A stretch of DNA of 64,000 bases from Dermanyssus gallinae (lineage: Eukaryota > Arthropoda > Arachnida > Mesostigmata > Dermanyssidae): the NCBI GenBank assembly GCA_003439945.1, contig QVRM01006051.1:1-64000 (forward strand), in the 5' to 3' direction. The notes under the pieces were generated by a model. The model did no database searches. It worked only from the letters and a program-made list of their open reading frames with translations, and was not told where the DNA came from. A program made the position numbers and the translations under genes. Each line of letters opens with the position of its first letter. Position 1 is the stretch's first letter. Shown piece after piece: positions 19,850-31,990 of the stretch.

Positions 19850-22724
19850 CTTCTGAAGACAACAGTGAGCAGGCCGCACGCGTGCGAGAACCAGCAGATA
19901 CAGCAAGATAATAATAAGTTCGGAGACGTAGTGAATGCAGGTATTCAGATAGTGATGTGGAATTGCGAGGGGAGGGGGGGTGTTAGATTTGCTCGGGGAC
20001 GATGCGTACAAAGGGGTAGACGTTCTAATTCTGACGGAGACCTGGGCACGAGAGCAGTTCGATATTCGGGGATTCTATGGATACCATGCGCTGGCATCGT
20101 GTAAAAAGGGTCCGGGTAGGCCGAGCGGGGGGGTATCGATTTTCGTTAGACCGACGGTAGGAGAAATGAGCGTGGGGATAGTAGCAGAAAATCTAATCGC
20201 AGTCATGTCACCTAAACTAGAACTAGTGGCTACCTATGTACAACCGACGGGGACGGAGTCCACAGAGACGATGGTCGAGCGCCTCTTGCTGGGAATAGAA
20301 GCGCTACCGCGAAAGGCTCCGATGATCATAGGAGGGGATTTTAACGCGAGATTAGACAGGATTGACTCGGAACGAACGGTGGCTTTGCTAGACGTACTGG
20401 AGGAGACCGGCTGTTGGGTAGTAAACAGGGCAGATGTGTGCACATATGAATGCCACTCCGGGACATCAGTTATTGATATATTTGCAACCGATATAGACAG
20501 AAAGGACATACAATTTACAGGGGACGACAATCCTTTACAGGAAGGGGCGGGACTCAGAAAACATATACCTATGGGTATCCGGGTAAAAATCAGAAGCAGT
20601 GTTCAAGAACGAGGGAAGAGGGAAGGATCAGGGAGAAAGCTTAGCGGCAACGTCCTTTTACAAGGGCTTAGCGGGGTACTTCCGGTGCCAGGGGTAATCC
20701 AGGTAGATTCCTATGAACGCAGTCTAGTAGGCTTATTGAGGTCTGCGATGCTGCCGCCACAGGAGAGAAGCGGAAGACCCTGGTTTAATGAAAGGTGCAG
20801 GGCAGCCAAGCAAGCTAGTAAGCTGACGCGAGAATATGTAAAGACCGTTCCGTTAATGAGGCCGTTGGCAGCGTTGGTTAAACGGCTGGTTAAGAAAGCG
20901 TATAAGGAGGAGAAGAAGAAGCACTGGGAAAAAATAGAGTGGGTAGCAATAAGGGAGGCTGACGAACGTCCACATACATGGCTGAAACGAAAGGGGAGAA
21001 GACAGTGTTCCGTAGAGACGGGTAGGTTAGTCGAACATTTTAGGCGAATATTGGCCGGGGCGGACACAACTCCGAAAGCGCCGCTAGAATACGAAGGCCC
21101 GTGGGATCAGACAACGGAAGAAGCGAGGGTTTGGATAGGGAGAGAAATCTCAATTAGGGAAGTGATAGAAGTAATAGACAGAGCACCACGGGGCAAAGCG
21201 CACGGGAAAGACTTGATAAGAAATGAACACATGAAGGATACCCTAATTCTCGCACCTTGCTGGCAAGCCTTATTCAATGAATGTTTAAACAAGGGGGAAA
21301 TTCCAGAGGCCTGGAGGAAAGCGACTTTAATAGTCATTCCAAAAGGAAAGGGAGTAGAAACTGAACCAGAAGCTTGGAGGGGAATATCAATAAAAAGCTG
21401 TCCGTATAAAATATTCTCGGGAATAATAGCTAGAAGACTGGGGTCATTCTTGGAGGAGCGGGGGGTAATACCGGAGGAGCAGCATGGATTTAGGAAGGGA
21501 AAATCAACTTACTCAGCAATTCGGGAGCTGCTAGGAGCAATCTGGGAAACGCTGTCTAGGCCAAGAAGTTGTATATATGCGGTGTTTGTAGATTTAAAGG
21601 CAGCGTTTGACATAGCACCAAGGGATAAAATAGTTGAAGAGCTGGCAAAATCGGGAGTGCCGGCAGCAGTTCTGAGGTTACTTATTAATATGTTAAAGCA
21701 GAACACGGTGCAGATTGATAACGGGGTCGGTATTGCGGGAGAAGTGGCTCAAACCACAGGCGTCGCACAAGGCGATGGACTGAGCCCATTGCTGTTTTCC
21801 GTACTTTTGGGTGGACTACCAGAGTGGATAAGGGCGGGCTGGACCCAAGAGTGGGCCAGAATCTTACTGTACGCTGATGATGTGGTCATCTTTGGTGGCA
21901 GTCTTTTCAGGGTGAAACAAGCCATGAATCGACTAGTTACATTCATGGATGAGAAGGGCTTGAAGGTTAACTGGGGAAAGACAGTAGCTATGAAATTCCG
22001 AAGGGGCGGCCGTATGGCCAGGGGTGACGTGATCCAAGTCAGGGAAACAGAAATTAAATTTGTAAACAAATTTACATACCTAGGCATAACCTTGTCAACA
22101 AGCGGCAGCAGTTTTCGATTACACATCCAGGAGAGGGTCAGGAAGGCCACCATCGCAGCTGTGGCAATTAAATGGCCACATATGCTTTCAGTTCATGCAG
22201 CAATTGCTCTTTTCGGGATACAGATAGCACCCATAGCCACATACGGCATTCCACTAATATGGGATAAGTTGGGAGTAGGCGAATTGCGTTTAATTGATGG
22301 GGTGAGGTTTTTCTTTTTAAAGAGGGTTTTTGCGCTTTCGAATACTTGCAGGAATAGAATTGTTCACGTCTTAGAGGGTGGCCCGCTACTGACGGAAGAA
22401 CTACAAAAACGATTTAATCTGAAGAAAACGTGCGCCTTTGAAGTTTATATGCGAAACTGGGAAACTAAAATTAGGGAAGTGGACATAGGTATTTATGGAA
22501 CAGCAGCAATGACGAGCACTGAATGGCGGGGTAGCGGTGTAATAGATCGACATCTAACGACGGCCTTTGCAGCTCACGGATTTCATCACGTTCTGTGCAA
22601 CGTGGAGGGTTTTCATGAACCACAGGATGAATGTCAATGCAAACAATGCTGGAGCAAATGTGATCGATACCACGCCGCGGTATGCCCGGCGGTTAGGTCT
22701 ATAGCAGAACTAGCAAAACGCTAG
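19850..22724 (+). pseudogene. Retrotransposon ORF2: APE-type endonuclease and reverse transcriptase, frame broken at a G7 run
   Basis: The endonuclease begins as GIQIVMWNCEG around 19940-19970 in the frame of ORF1. It then continues in another frame from 19980, so a one-base shift occurs in a run of seven G (19974-19980). From 19980 the frame is open for 914 codons. Endonuclease motifs are LILTETW (16-22, Glu20), GGDFNARL (118-125) and SVIDIF (163-168); the usual SDH box reads RKH (193-195). Reverse transcriptase motifs include FVDLKAAFD, GVAQGDGLSPLLFSVL and YADD at 631-634. The C-terminus carries C885-X-C887-X2-C890-X3-C894-X3-H898-X3-C902. The family functions in target-primed reverse transcription. 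The G-run shift may be a mutation, an assembly error or a recoding site. Confidence 0.85.
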
Positions 22725-22789
22725 ATTGTTGGCGTCTCGAAACATTTTGATGTAACATAAACACATTTACCCAGTTTGGGTGTTAATAA

Positions 22790-22794
<5 letters not shown>

Positions 22795-22829
<35 letters not shown>
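22795..22829. repeat. (AT)n tail
   Basis: It directly follows the putative polyadenylation signal AATAAAA of the non-LTR element and probably marks its 3' end. Confidence 0.85.
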
Positions 22830-22830
<1 letters not shown>

Positions 22831-22919
22831 TGCCAGGCAAAATAATTGCATGACACATCTCATTCCACTTTAGGCATATTTCGTACTCACAGTAGCGCTA
22901 TATTATACAAAACTAGAGA

Positions 22920-23340
22920 AAATAAAGATAATATAAAAATAGACTTTAAATTTGGCATTTACTGGAACGTTACGTCCAAGTCATCTGGAGGTTCCTCAAG
23001 CCAATACGCTTCTTATGAAAGAAAGAGAAAAGATTCAACTGTCCAACAAATTTTGATTATGATTATGGTACCCCGCGTCGTACAATGGTTTATGCAAAGG
23101 TTGTTAGTAATAACTTCATCTTCGTGCACGACAATGCTTAGGCTGTACACCGCTGCCCCACTTTTGTGGGGCTACCTCGTAGAAGCGAGATTTAGCTTTA
23201 TAAAGTCGCCAGCATGTTCTTCCGACCTGAAGTCTATCGAACATATGTGAACGATGCTGAAATGACGAGTTAGAGCCAACTCCTGCAATACTCGCGGAGC
23301 TTACGAAGACTGCGCGAGCACCGGAGTAATCACGTCAATT
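22920..23340 (+). pseudogene. Tc1-like transposase C-terminal remnant
   Basis: Scattered frames keep FVHDNA (about 23120-23140) and SSDLKSIEHM (about 23215-23250). These correspond to the DNA-x-PH and SPDLNPIEHxW catalytic motifs of Tc1 transposases. A basic segment typical of the region after the last acidic residue follows. Stops and frameshifts make it non-functional, and no terminal repeats were found. Confidence 0.6.
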
Positions 23341-24611
23341 GTACATTTACAGTAAACAGTTCAAGCACACAGTTGTCTTGAACCAGAAATTATTGCCACT
23401 GAAATATGGCTATTTTTCGACGTATTTTACCTAAATATTTTTTTTAAATATATAAACACAGATTCCGACACAACATTCTAGTTCTGTTTTAAAGCTGAAT
23501 AAGTGTGTAGTCACTGTGGACACAAGATATGCCCTAAGTCAAATGTGATCGGTGATGCGATTTTTTTTTGGCTCGAAGTATGTATACATAGAGAAAATAA
23601 TGTTGTCGTTTCGATTTGTACGATTGAGCCCGTGTGATTAGCGATAATGGTTGGTCGACGCGCTGCGGCAATAAGGCTCCTTGCCAAACAGCATAATCAT
23701 CGATATTTGAGGATGAGACTCTCGTCTGAAGCGGGCCAGCTCTAAGGCAAGTTTGCGAACGCATCCCTAAGATATGACCGACTGTAGGGCGTTCTGAAGA
23801 TATGTGTGTGCTTGTGGATATGCAGTATACATAGATAGTATACAGAGTCGAAAGTGAGCGATAGTTCATATGGGCAAGGCCGCTGTGACGAATGCCACCT
23901 GTACAAATGGTAACAAAGGTCAAATGGACAAATGAGCATGTTGAACATGTTTGGCAGGATTGTTCGACAAGTAATCGGGTAGGAGGAAGGATCGGCAGAA
24001 CGAAGAAGAAATGGCGTCGAGTTCACTGAAACGCCGAGGGTCACCGTAAGACATCCTATGCTGAAAGCAGGAAATGACTCTCCACGAACGAATCATCCCT
24101 TGCTTATGAGGTAAAAATATGCACTCTATAATATATGCGCAAATGTGTATATATATATATATATACATATTTGTACTTGTGGATGTTCATCCTTATCATT
24201 GGGTCGTTTCGTTATTTATTTTGAGTGGTTTCATCTGCATCAGCTAGCTTATAAGCTGACTTGAAAACAGCGGGCCAATGCACGGGAATTTAAACCAGAA
24301 ATAGTACAGCGATCAGCCCGACCGATCAACTCGGTTTCTGCGGCACCGTTCCTTCGTGCTTTGACAACAGCTATATTAACTGTATCGTCGAACGTAAATC
24401 ACCAGCCGCTAATACGAAACAAGAAAGCGTCAATGGTAGGTACCTGCGGAGTTAAGTCGGCCGTTTTAAAAAGCTTATCGTTATGCTTGAAGATGTCTGA
24501 CACATTTTTTGATACTGGAACTGGAAACTGGAAAACGAACTAAACAAAATCAATTTAATAATAATAATACTGTCTACAGCTCTACAGATCGTTTATAGTT
24601 TTACCATCAAA

Positions 24612-24641
24612 CGTATATGCGTACAAACGTACGCATATACG
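24612..24641. repeat. Perfect 13-bp hairpin with AAAC loop
   Basis: CGTATATGCGTAC and its exact reverse complement are separated by AAAC. The word ACAAACGTACGC recurs 3' of it at about 24642. Confidence 0.9.
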
Positions 24642-24675
24642 ACAAACGTACGCGTAAATAAGCATATAAAGTTAT

Positions 24676-24678
<3 letters not shown>

Positions 24679-24742
<64 letters not shown>
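24679..24742. repeat. (TA)n microsatellite
   Basis: About 64 bp of TA, then GTGTGTGT. Confidence 0.95.
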
Positions 24743-24748
<6 letters not shown>

Positions 24749-25690
24749 CTGCATAAACATTCAGATTCTGAGGGATTACGGATGTTTCCAGGAACACCAG
24801 CATAGAATTAGCAAAGCACCAAGTGTTACCTGCGACCTCGTCAGATTCGAAAAACAAAGCATTGCACCTGTGTAGCGATTTTACGCGCATGCTCTGACGC
24901 GCGATGTTGCTAAGCCAAACATCGAATAGTTTCTTGTGTCCCTGACGACAGTTGTTATCGGTAAATAATGCAGACAGCGGTGACAGCAAATGTTTGATCA
25001 GAAATAAATTAAAACATTTGCCGTGTCTGTTCAATGGCAAGTCGTTCATCACGCCTTCTTCTTCTTTTTCTGCTTTGGTATCATCGCGCCGAGGTTTTTC
25101 CGGATGGGGAGGAAATTCCCATAGACAAGCCGTTGTAAAATTATACTTGCATACCACGGCAGGCGTTGCTTGGAGTTCGCGCAGATGACAGTCAGACGAA
25201 GTCTCGAGCAGGTCGACGAGCAGTGTGCTTCCCGCTGAGTTGAGCCAGGCGCTAATATCTCACCTCGTTAGATCTCCTCCTTCGCGCGCGTTTCTCTACT
25301 CTCCCTCCCCCCGTCTCTCTCTCTCTCTCTCTCTATCGCTTACATGCTTTTGCACACGCTCTGTTCCGCGCCTCGGTTCGATGCAGATTTCTGCCGAGTA
25401 ACGAGCGCCGTTAGGATTTCGCCTGAACAGGTAACTTAACTCCTATAAACACTCCATACTAGCCTTTGATGGCTTTGAGGAGCTGTGAACCTCTGTACAA
25501 ATGTAAGCCACTCATGAGAACAATAAAACCGATCTATCTACCTAACTTATCCAGCATACAACTAACGCCGCCCCATGTATGTGGCGCCTTGAGATGACTG
25601 AGTGATGTGACATGAGAGAATTTTGCTCCGCGCGCCTATTTGACCCGTGAGTTCGGTTTTGTTTCCTCAAATGATCCGTAGCTACGACGC

Positions 25691-25696
25691 TATATG

Positions 25697-25749
<53 letters not shown>

Positions 25750-25759
25750 AGAGAGTTTG
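25691..25759. repeat. Compound (TA)n(GA)n microsatellite
   Basis: A TA run passes directly into a GA run interrupted by GG and AA. Confidence 0.95.
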
Positions 25760-28300
25760 TGCGTTAATCTTACCATCACGCACACACAAAATGACTAACC
25801 TTCAGCCGATGATAATGAGGCTATATGTGATACACTGTATGTTGCGACTGGTAGGCCCCTTAACCATTTGCTTCTAGTAGTATCAGCAAAAGTAGTTGTA
25901 GTAGTAGTAGTATTAGCTATATTAGTTAGTGAATTGCACAACTAGCCAGTCATCATTGGCATGACATACAAGCAGCACCTTTGTGTCGTGTTGATTTTGA
26001 ACCCACTGCCCCACAACAACAACAGTAAAGTCAAGTCGCCGGCTTTGTCCACCATTACCGCCAGCCGGTGGTATCGACAATGGTGACCCCACGACGACGA
26101 CGACGACGACGGTAACAACAACCCAGCAGCATAGATGGAGAAAGTACGCGCATGTTCTATCTGAAGCAAAATTGAACGTTAACAACATAAACGCCGCCGA
26201 TCAGCGTCAGACCCGCGCTTAATCGCCCCGCTGCTGCTGCTGCCGGATTGGACAGGCGGGAAAGCGGGCAGACGGACGTTTTGTTAGAAATGTTTTGATT
26301 TGTGCGTGAGGTGTTGCGCAAGCATCGTCCTTGATTGTCAGACGCAGGAGCAATACCTGTACACATACAGACTCATTTATATACGTTCGCGTACACCCGC
26401 ACTGCATACACACACATAACCATAGATTCTTACATACAAACATGCACGCTCACATAACGCTGGGAGGTAATAAACTGTTAGTAAACAGTGCACGTTGGCA
26501 ATCAGCTGTTCAGGCCTACGTGTTCAAGCTACGATGCGGCCATCCATGATACAACCTAACGAGCTAGCTGGTTTGTGAACTTATGATTATTTGCTGTTAG
26601 GTTGAACAAATGATAACGTGAAACGTTTTGTAGGTTCCATACAAGATGAGCGGAGGGGAAAGCGGAAGGAGATGGTGGTGGCGGCGGAAGTTCCAAAACA
26701 ATCACATAGACACACATTGGCGTCTATATGTAGATATATATTTGTAAAGTCAAGCATCAAGCATTCTCAAAACCTTCAACGAACAACAACAACGAACAAA
26801 CAAATGTTTGTTGTCAGGACTGGCAGCTGGCACGACAGGAAGTATTTGAGTCAAGGGCACGTCGATTACTGCCGTTTGTAACCAAAACGCTGCCTCCGTT
26901 GGTGGTGCGATGGATTGATAATGTAGCGCTAGGCAACACGTTGTAGCTCGTACATTTCAATTGCACACTTATAAATCCCAATGATACTATCAATATATGA
27001 GCAATATGCTATATGTTTGTCAATGATGATATGTTTGATAATCATGATTACCAGATGGCATCATTGTTGGTACTGCATTTTTGGCATTGAGTCTATTCGG
27101 AAGACTTCGACGAACTATGTCCTTGACCCTCTGAGCATGTCTCTCCGAGTCGTTAAAACTGTTGGGTTTGTTCCGTCATGCATTGTTGCCGCTTGAGCCT
27201 ACCAGTTGTTAACGTTGTTGTGGTTATTTGTGTTGTCATTGTTATAGCGTTGTTGTTGCTGTTGCTTTTGTTGTTGTAGCATTGTTATTGTTGCTGTTGT
27301 TGTAGTGGTTGTTGTTGTTGTTGTTGTTTTGTTGCTGTTGTTGTTGTTGCTGTTGTTGTTGTCTGTGCTGCTGCCGTCATCAACGCCTTGTTTGCGTCGT
27401 CGACACTGTCCATCCACTACCGAAAGCTGTCGCTGGTTTCGTTTTTGTGTTTACTGTTGTTGTCACTATCTTTCGGTCGTTAAGCAGCATCAAAGCAATG
27501 CAATTCATCATCATCATCGTCGCCTTTGCTGCTAGATTCTGTACCGAGCAACAGTTATGTACTTGTTGTCAATCGATATCGGTATCATTGCACCATGCTC
27601 GTTGCTGAGCCGTGACGACCACGATGATGTTATCCGTGAGGTATAAGTGAGCGATCGAGTGAGTCATTCGGGGTTGCCTTGACTTGACTTGTCTTTTCCG
27701 GACCACTTCAAACAGGGGGCCGGTTGGGGGAGGGGTTCGTATGCGTTTCTGGTTGCCTTCCGCCCCCGGCAATACCGAAGCGCGGTGGCGGGGGATGGGC
27801 GGCCGGAGAGAACGATAGAGTATAGATAGTATCGCTGTCTGCGGTGTTTGCCCCAGCCCTCAGACAGAGCAAAGCAAACAGAGCGGGGTGCGGGGGGGGA
27901 TCACCTGTAGCTGCTGGTATTGAGTGCCGGCTGAGAACTGCCGCTCTACCCATAGCGTCCCGATTCCGATGACGCGGACAACAAATAGCGTCCCGACTTC
28001 AACGATATAAACAAATGTCGGCGACGACGACGACGACGACGACAGCTGCTGCAACAACAACAAAACAAAAACAACGACGACGACGACAATCCGACCCTGT
28101 TGTTTCGTTTGCTCTGCTCATGCCGCGTAATTAGTATAAGGCAAATGTTCGTCTGAGTAGATGACGACGGGAACAAGCACAACGTCAGTTCAATTACAGG
28201 AGGAACGACATGTAGGATCTAGCATTGCCGCCAAGAGTGACCGCCATTAATCGAGTCGTTTTTGGCGGCTTCGGCTTGCAGCCCTGATCAAACAACTCAA
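25760..28300. other. Intergenic with trinucleotide runs; no gene recognised
   Basis: Holds (CGA)n at about 26093-26112, a long (GTT)n-like array at 27207-27365 and (CGA)n at about 28020-28090. Around 27700-27960 the sequence is GC- and CpG-rich. That composition, like the PiT flank, could mark a promoter or untranslated exon, but no coding exon accompanies it. Confidence 0.4.
27207..27365. repeat. (GTT)n imperfect trinucleotide array
   Basis: About 160 bp of GTT triplets with GCT, GTA and ATT variants. The poly-Leu and poly-Val frames over it are artefacts. Confidence 0.9.
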
Positions 28301-28394
28301 GACGATATGGACAGACTTCAGACTATATGGACAGATTTCAGACTATATGAACAGACTTCAGACTATATGGATAGATTTCAGACTATATGGACGG
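28301..28394. repeat. 20-bp tandem repeat, about five copies
   Basis: Unit GACTATATGGACAGATTTCA, starting at 28301, 28321, 28341, 28361 and 28381, the last incomplete. C and T alternate at one position (GACTTCA versus GATTTCA) in successive copies, which suggests a 40-bp higher-order unit. Confidence 0.95.
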
Positions 28395-29766
28395 ATACCA
28401 ATAAGCCCGAAATGTGATGATATAAAACGAAACAGTTGTAACTAAGGCAGTTGTTTATCACAGGGGTTCTCAACTTTATTTCCAACACAAATGAATTTGA
28501 GTAGGATCACCAATATCTAATAATACATCATGTCTTTTGTATAGTAACGTATCAGTTGAGAAAATGTTACGCTGTTTTGTTGAAGCTGCTGTATTAGAAC
28601 TATATCACCGATGACGAGACGATGAAAACACAGATCATTGTACGCTACTGAGCTGTGTAGCTTTTTATTTGTTTTCAATAAACTAAACTAGACACTGATT
28701 GCTTTCATGTCTATACAATCAAATAAAAATGTATTTACATTCTTCGACTAAGGCTGTTGACTCAAGACACGTGCTGTGCCACGGTAATATGTGTATGAAC
28801 TCATCATCGTAGAAAAAATACATTGACTAACTTAGTTTTTATTCTAGTTAAGTACGCACATCGTTCTTTAAATGCAAGCTTTGCCCTGGTCAAACAATTC
28901 GGCAATAGCTTTGCGCTTTGTAGAAGAACAAAACCCGCATTTATCGTTTTGCGCAATTACTGAAATTGCTACGTTCTGCCATAGCTAGATACATCCTATA
29001 TGCGGCCTTTGTTCACATCAGATCGTTTTTTGAGGCATTTTGAGACAAATGGGGGATCAAGCGTCGTCTCAACGCAAACGACCACACTTCAACAACAGCC
29101 ACGCATGTAACGGTTGCAACCGTTGCGAGAAGGCTTGCGCCACATGCAGATCTTCATTCACGTAAACTTCGATCGTCGATGCCAAAAATGACACGAACGT
29201 TACCAATCGATCCTTATTACACATCGTTCGACTGTAAGAGATGAAATTACATACCTGCTGGATGTCCGATCATACAAACGTTTTAGTATCTGCAGCCTTA
29301 GTTTCCACCCATTTTTTTTGTGTTTGTGCTGTGTTCAATACTTAGTGAGGTGCTTCCGATATGGTGCCGAAGCGGGGCTCTTACTGTCACTTCCTATGCG
29401 CTGGTCTAAAGTCTACCATATGTCAGCTAAAGCTGTTGCCGTAGCGACACGAAGTTTTGCTCAGAGAATTGACGTTTTTTTTGCTGAATAGTGTAGACAT
29501 GTGTTAGTTGCCATTGGGCTCACGGCTGTAGCGGTTTAGAGCCGTGCTTAAGGACTGCTGCTAAGCGCTTGTTTGTAACAGGCAGACAAACTTGGACTTT
29601 GGGGTCGTTGTAATTTACACGTTACACAGTTGGCATGCGGTATAAGCAGCACTTTTCTACTATCTCAACCTGTCTTTTAGGCGAACGATGTGGTTTGTGG
29701 TCTCATGCGCTACAATTGGTCCATTTATCAATTAGCGGAACTGTTACATGTATATCTCGATGGAGG

Positions 29767-29770
<4 letters not shown>
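28395..29770. other. Intergenic, no gene recognised
   Basis: AT-rich sequence with no recognisable frame or repeat. Confidence 0.4.
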
Positions 29771-29839
<69 letters not shown>

Positions 29840-29842
29840 ATA
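29771..29842. repeat. (TA)n microsatellite
   Basis: About 72 bp, one phase slip (TATTATA). Confidence 0.95.
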
Positions 29843-30055
29843 TTCTAATCACATACCCCTAAATAAAATAAATAATAAATAAATTATTGACCCTCCATGC
29901 CTTTATTTGAAACAGACTTCAAAGCCTCTCGCAGAGAAACTGTTCAGTTTAGGGCTAACAATTACAATTAATACAATACGTTACCTCGCGGGCTCTGTTC
30001 TAAACTGATTAATGAAAGTAATAAAGATGTATGTTAACGAGTCTAATGAGCACCT

Positions 30056-30057
<2 letters not shown>

Positions 30058-30112
<55 letters not shown>
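30058..30112. repeat. (TA)n microsatellite
   Basis: TA run with two ACATATA interruptions at its 3' end. Confidence 0.95.
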
Positions 30113-30114
<2 letters not shown>

Positions 30115-30684
30115 GCGTTTGGTCCAGTTACTCTGGTCATTAAAAGGAGACAAAAGCTAAATTGGTTGGTTCGTGATTATCATGCATACGCACTTGCATT
30201 AGGCGAGCTCACGTACCGCTGAGCTTGCATCGGCTTTGCGTTCGATCTTGTGATACCGCTTTCCTTCAAAAGCAAATAGCACTGTAATTGTATGTGCTGC
30301 GCAACGTGGTGAAAAATCCCCTTAATCGGCAGCCATTACGGAAAATTGTCATTTCCGCACCTTTTTCATCTTTGTAGTTAGCAAAACCAGCACAATCATA
30401 TACATTTGCATCGGAATGCAATTGTGTAGTGCCCATTGTTGTCACTGATAATCAGTGCGCGTGTATCGATGCGTCTTCAACTGGGTGCATGGGTGATTAG
30501 TGCGGAAATGGGATTTTTGTATGCACGACCGTATTTGCGTTGTAAAGTGCTTGCGTAGGCATTGTCTTTTTTGTTGTTAAGCAAATCCTTTGCTTTTCGA
30601 TTAATACAAGCAGTTAGCTCTTTCAATAGATTAAAGTAAGCAGATAGTCTAAGCTGATTTTATTTCTCCGCTATCTTTCTTGTT

Positions 30685-30688
<4 letters not shown>

Positions 30689-30753
<65 letters not shown>

Positions 30754-30779
30754 TATATATATATATATATATATATATA
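30689..30779. repeat. (TA)n microsatellite
   Basis: About 90 bp with one GCATA interruption. Confidence 0.95.
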
Positions 30780-31805
30780 AACGTGCATTTCTAAAAATTT
30801 GCTTCCCAGGACTGACCCTATGGGTTGTTGCGTCAAAGGTTTTTTTTAAAGGGGAAAATGCTTTTGCGCACGCGCGCAGGTATTAATGGCGGGCAGCGTG
30901 GGGCTCAGCATCGGCGGAGAGTACATGATGGTTTACATCTACGTATATGTAACTTAGTTAGAACGTGTCCCTATATATACATATATACACATGCGCTCAT
31001 GGCCTTAACATTTTAAGCTATAAGTGTTCATTCATACGGTTTAAATCTTGAGAAAACACTCGAAAATGCCAAGACAACGATCCTCATTAGTAGTTATCCT
31101 AATCGCTACTCATTGACGGGCCTTTCAATTACTAATATATCGACGCCTCTAGTATATATTATCTAATGCCCCTCTATTACTAGTACATCGACTTCTATAT
31201 CGAAAACGACAAGAACATATTGATACGATCATGAACGGAAGGCGTGTATGATTTGGCATGAGCTTCACTCACAAGTAGAATTCAGAATCTGTTGCCAGCT
31301 TACTGTCAGCTTATCCGAAGCATAACACTTCTAGCTACAGGTTTTCGCAGTCTTCAACAGTTCGGGGCACATACGTTTGCCGGCAGCACAGAATCTACCA
31401 GCGAAGATGTCTTTAATAATATATGTAGTAAATAAATTATTCGATTACGTCACAACTCAACAAGAACCAAACCGCAAAATATGGTCTGCCTTGGTTGTAT
31501 CAGCCGTTTAGGCTAGCAGCAATCGCGACAGCCTTGATTTATGGCTCTATAAAAAAAGCTTCACCAGAAATGCTCTGCCGCGATGCATATATCGTAGGAG
31601 TTGTTGAGTCAGCCTGTTGTTTCGGTAGAAATGCGTATATATACACAGTCATAATGAAAACCTACTACCAAATACGTACTTCTCTCTAAATAACAGACTA
31701 ACTTGACAAATCCTACTATATATGCATCGCTGCAGACAATTTCTGGTGAAGCTTTTTAAAATACAAAGTAATTATTTTACTAAACGTAACAGCTATAAAG
31801 GGCAG

Positions 31806-31809
<4 letters not shown>

Positions 31810-31842
<33 letters not shown>

Positions 31843-31923
31843 AGGCGATCACTGCGGAGTGTGCGAATGTAAGGTAAATAATAATTAAATCATCGCAATA
31901 TTTTCTAACAGCCATAGTAGGCA

Positions 31924-31982
<59 letters not shown>

Positions 31983-31990
31983 TATATATA
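31810..31990. repeat. Pair of (TA)n microsatellites in duplicated context
   Basis: TA arrays at 31810-31841 and 31927-31990 are each preceded by GGCAGTCT/GGCAGTCTA (31801 and 31920). This suggests a short segmental duplication of about 118 bp. Confidence 0.7.

Larger units (their letters stand above)
18290..22830 (+). mobile_element. Near full-length APE-type two-ORF non-LTR retrotransposon
   Basis: ORF1 (zinc-knuckle gag-like) is followed by ORF2 (apurinic-type endonuclease plus reverse transcriptase plus a terminal Cys/His motif). The 3' untranslated region is short, with GGGTGTTAATAAAAC, and ends in (AT)n. The order fits the I/R1-like superclade; the exact clade is not determined. The 5' boundary is not visible. 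Truncated relatives occur at 38.9-41.2 kb and 42.2-42.5 kb. Confidence 0.85.
23350..25690. other. Intergenic, no gene recognised
   Basis: Contains (TA)n at 24147-24170 and 24679-24742, a 13-bp hairpin at 24612 and a (TC)n run at about 25313-25335. A 161-codon minus-strand frame (24672-25157) runs into a TA array and has no recognisable domain. Confidence 0.4.

Noticed and set aside
24672..25157. 161-codon minus-strand frame with a non-repetitive N-terminal part
   Set aside because: No recognisable domain, end lies in a TA array, no splice or promoter context; a chance frame is more likely.
27660..27960. GC- and CpG-rich patch as a promoter of an unseen gene
   Set aside because: Composition alone; no exon, start codon context or splice signal can be tied to it.
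29635..30886. Reading frames rich in Ile-Tyr repeats (also at 5.7, 7.3, 9.7, 17.6, 24.7, 38.7 and 61.4 kb)
   Set aside because: They are translations of (TA)n microsatellites with short random flanks.
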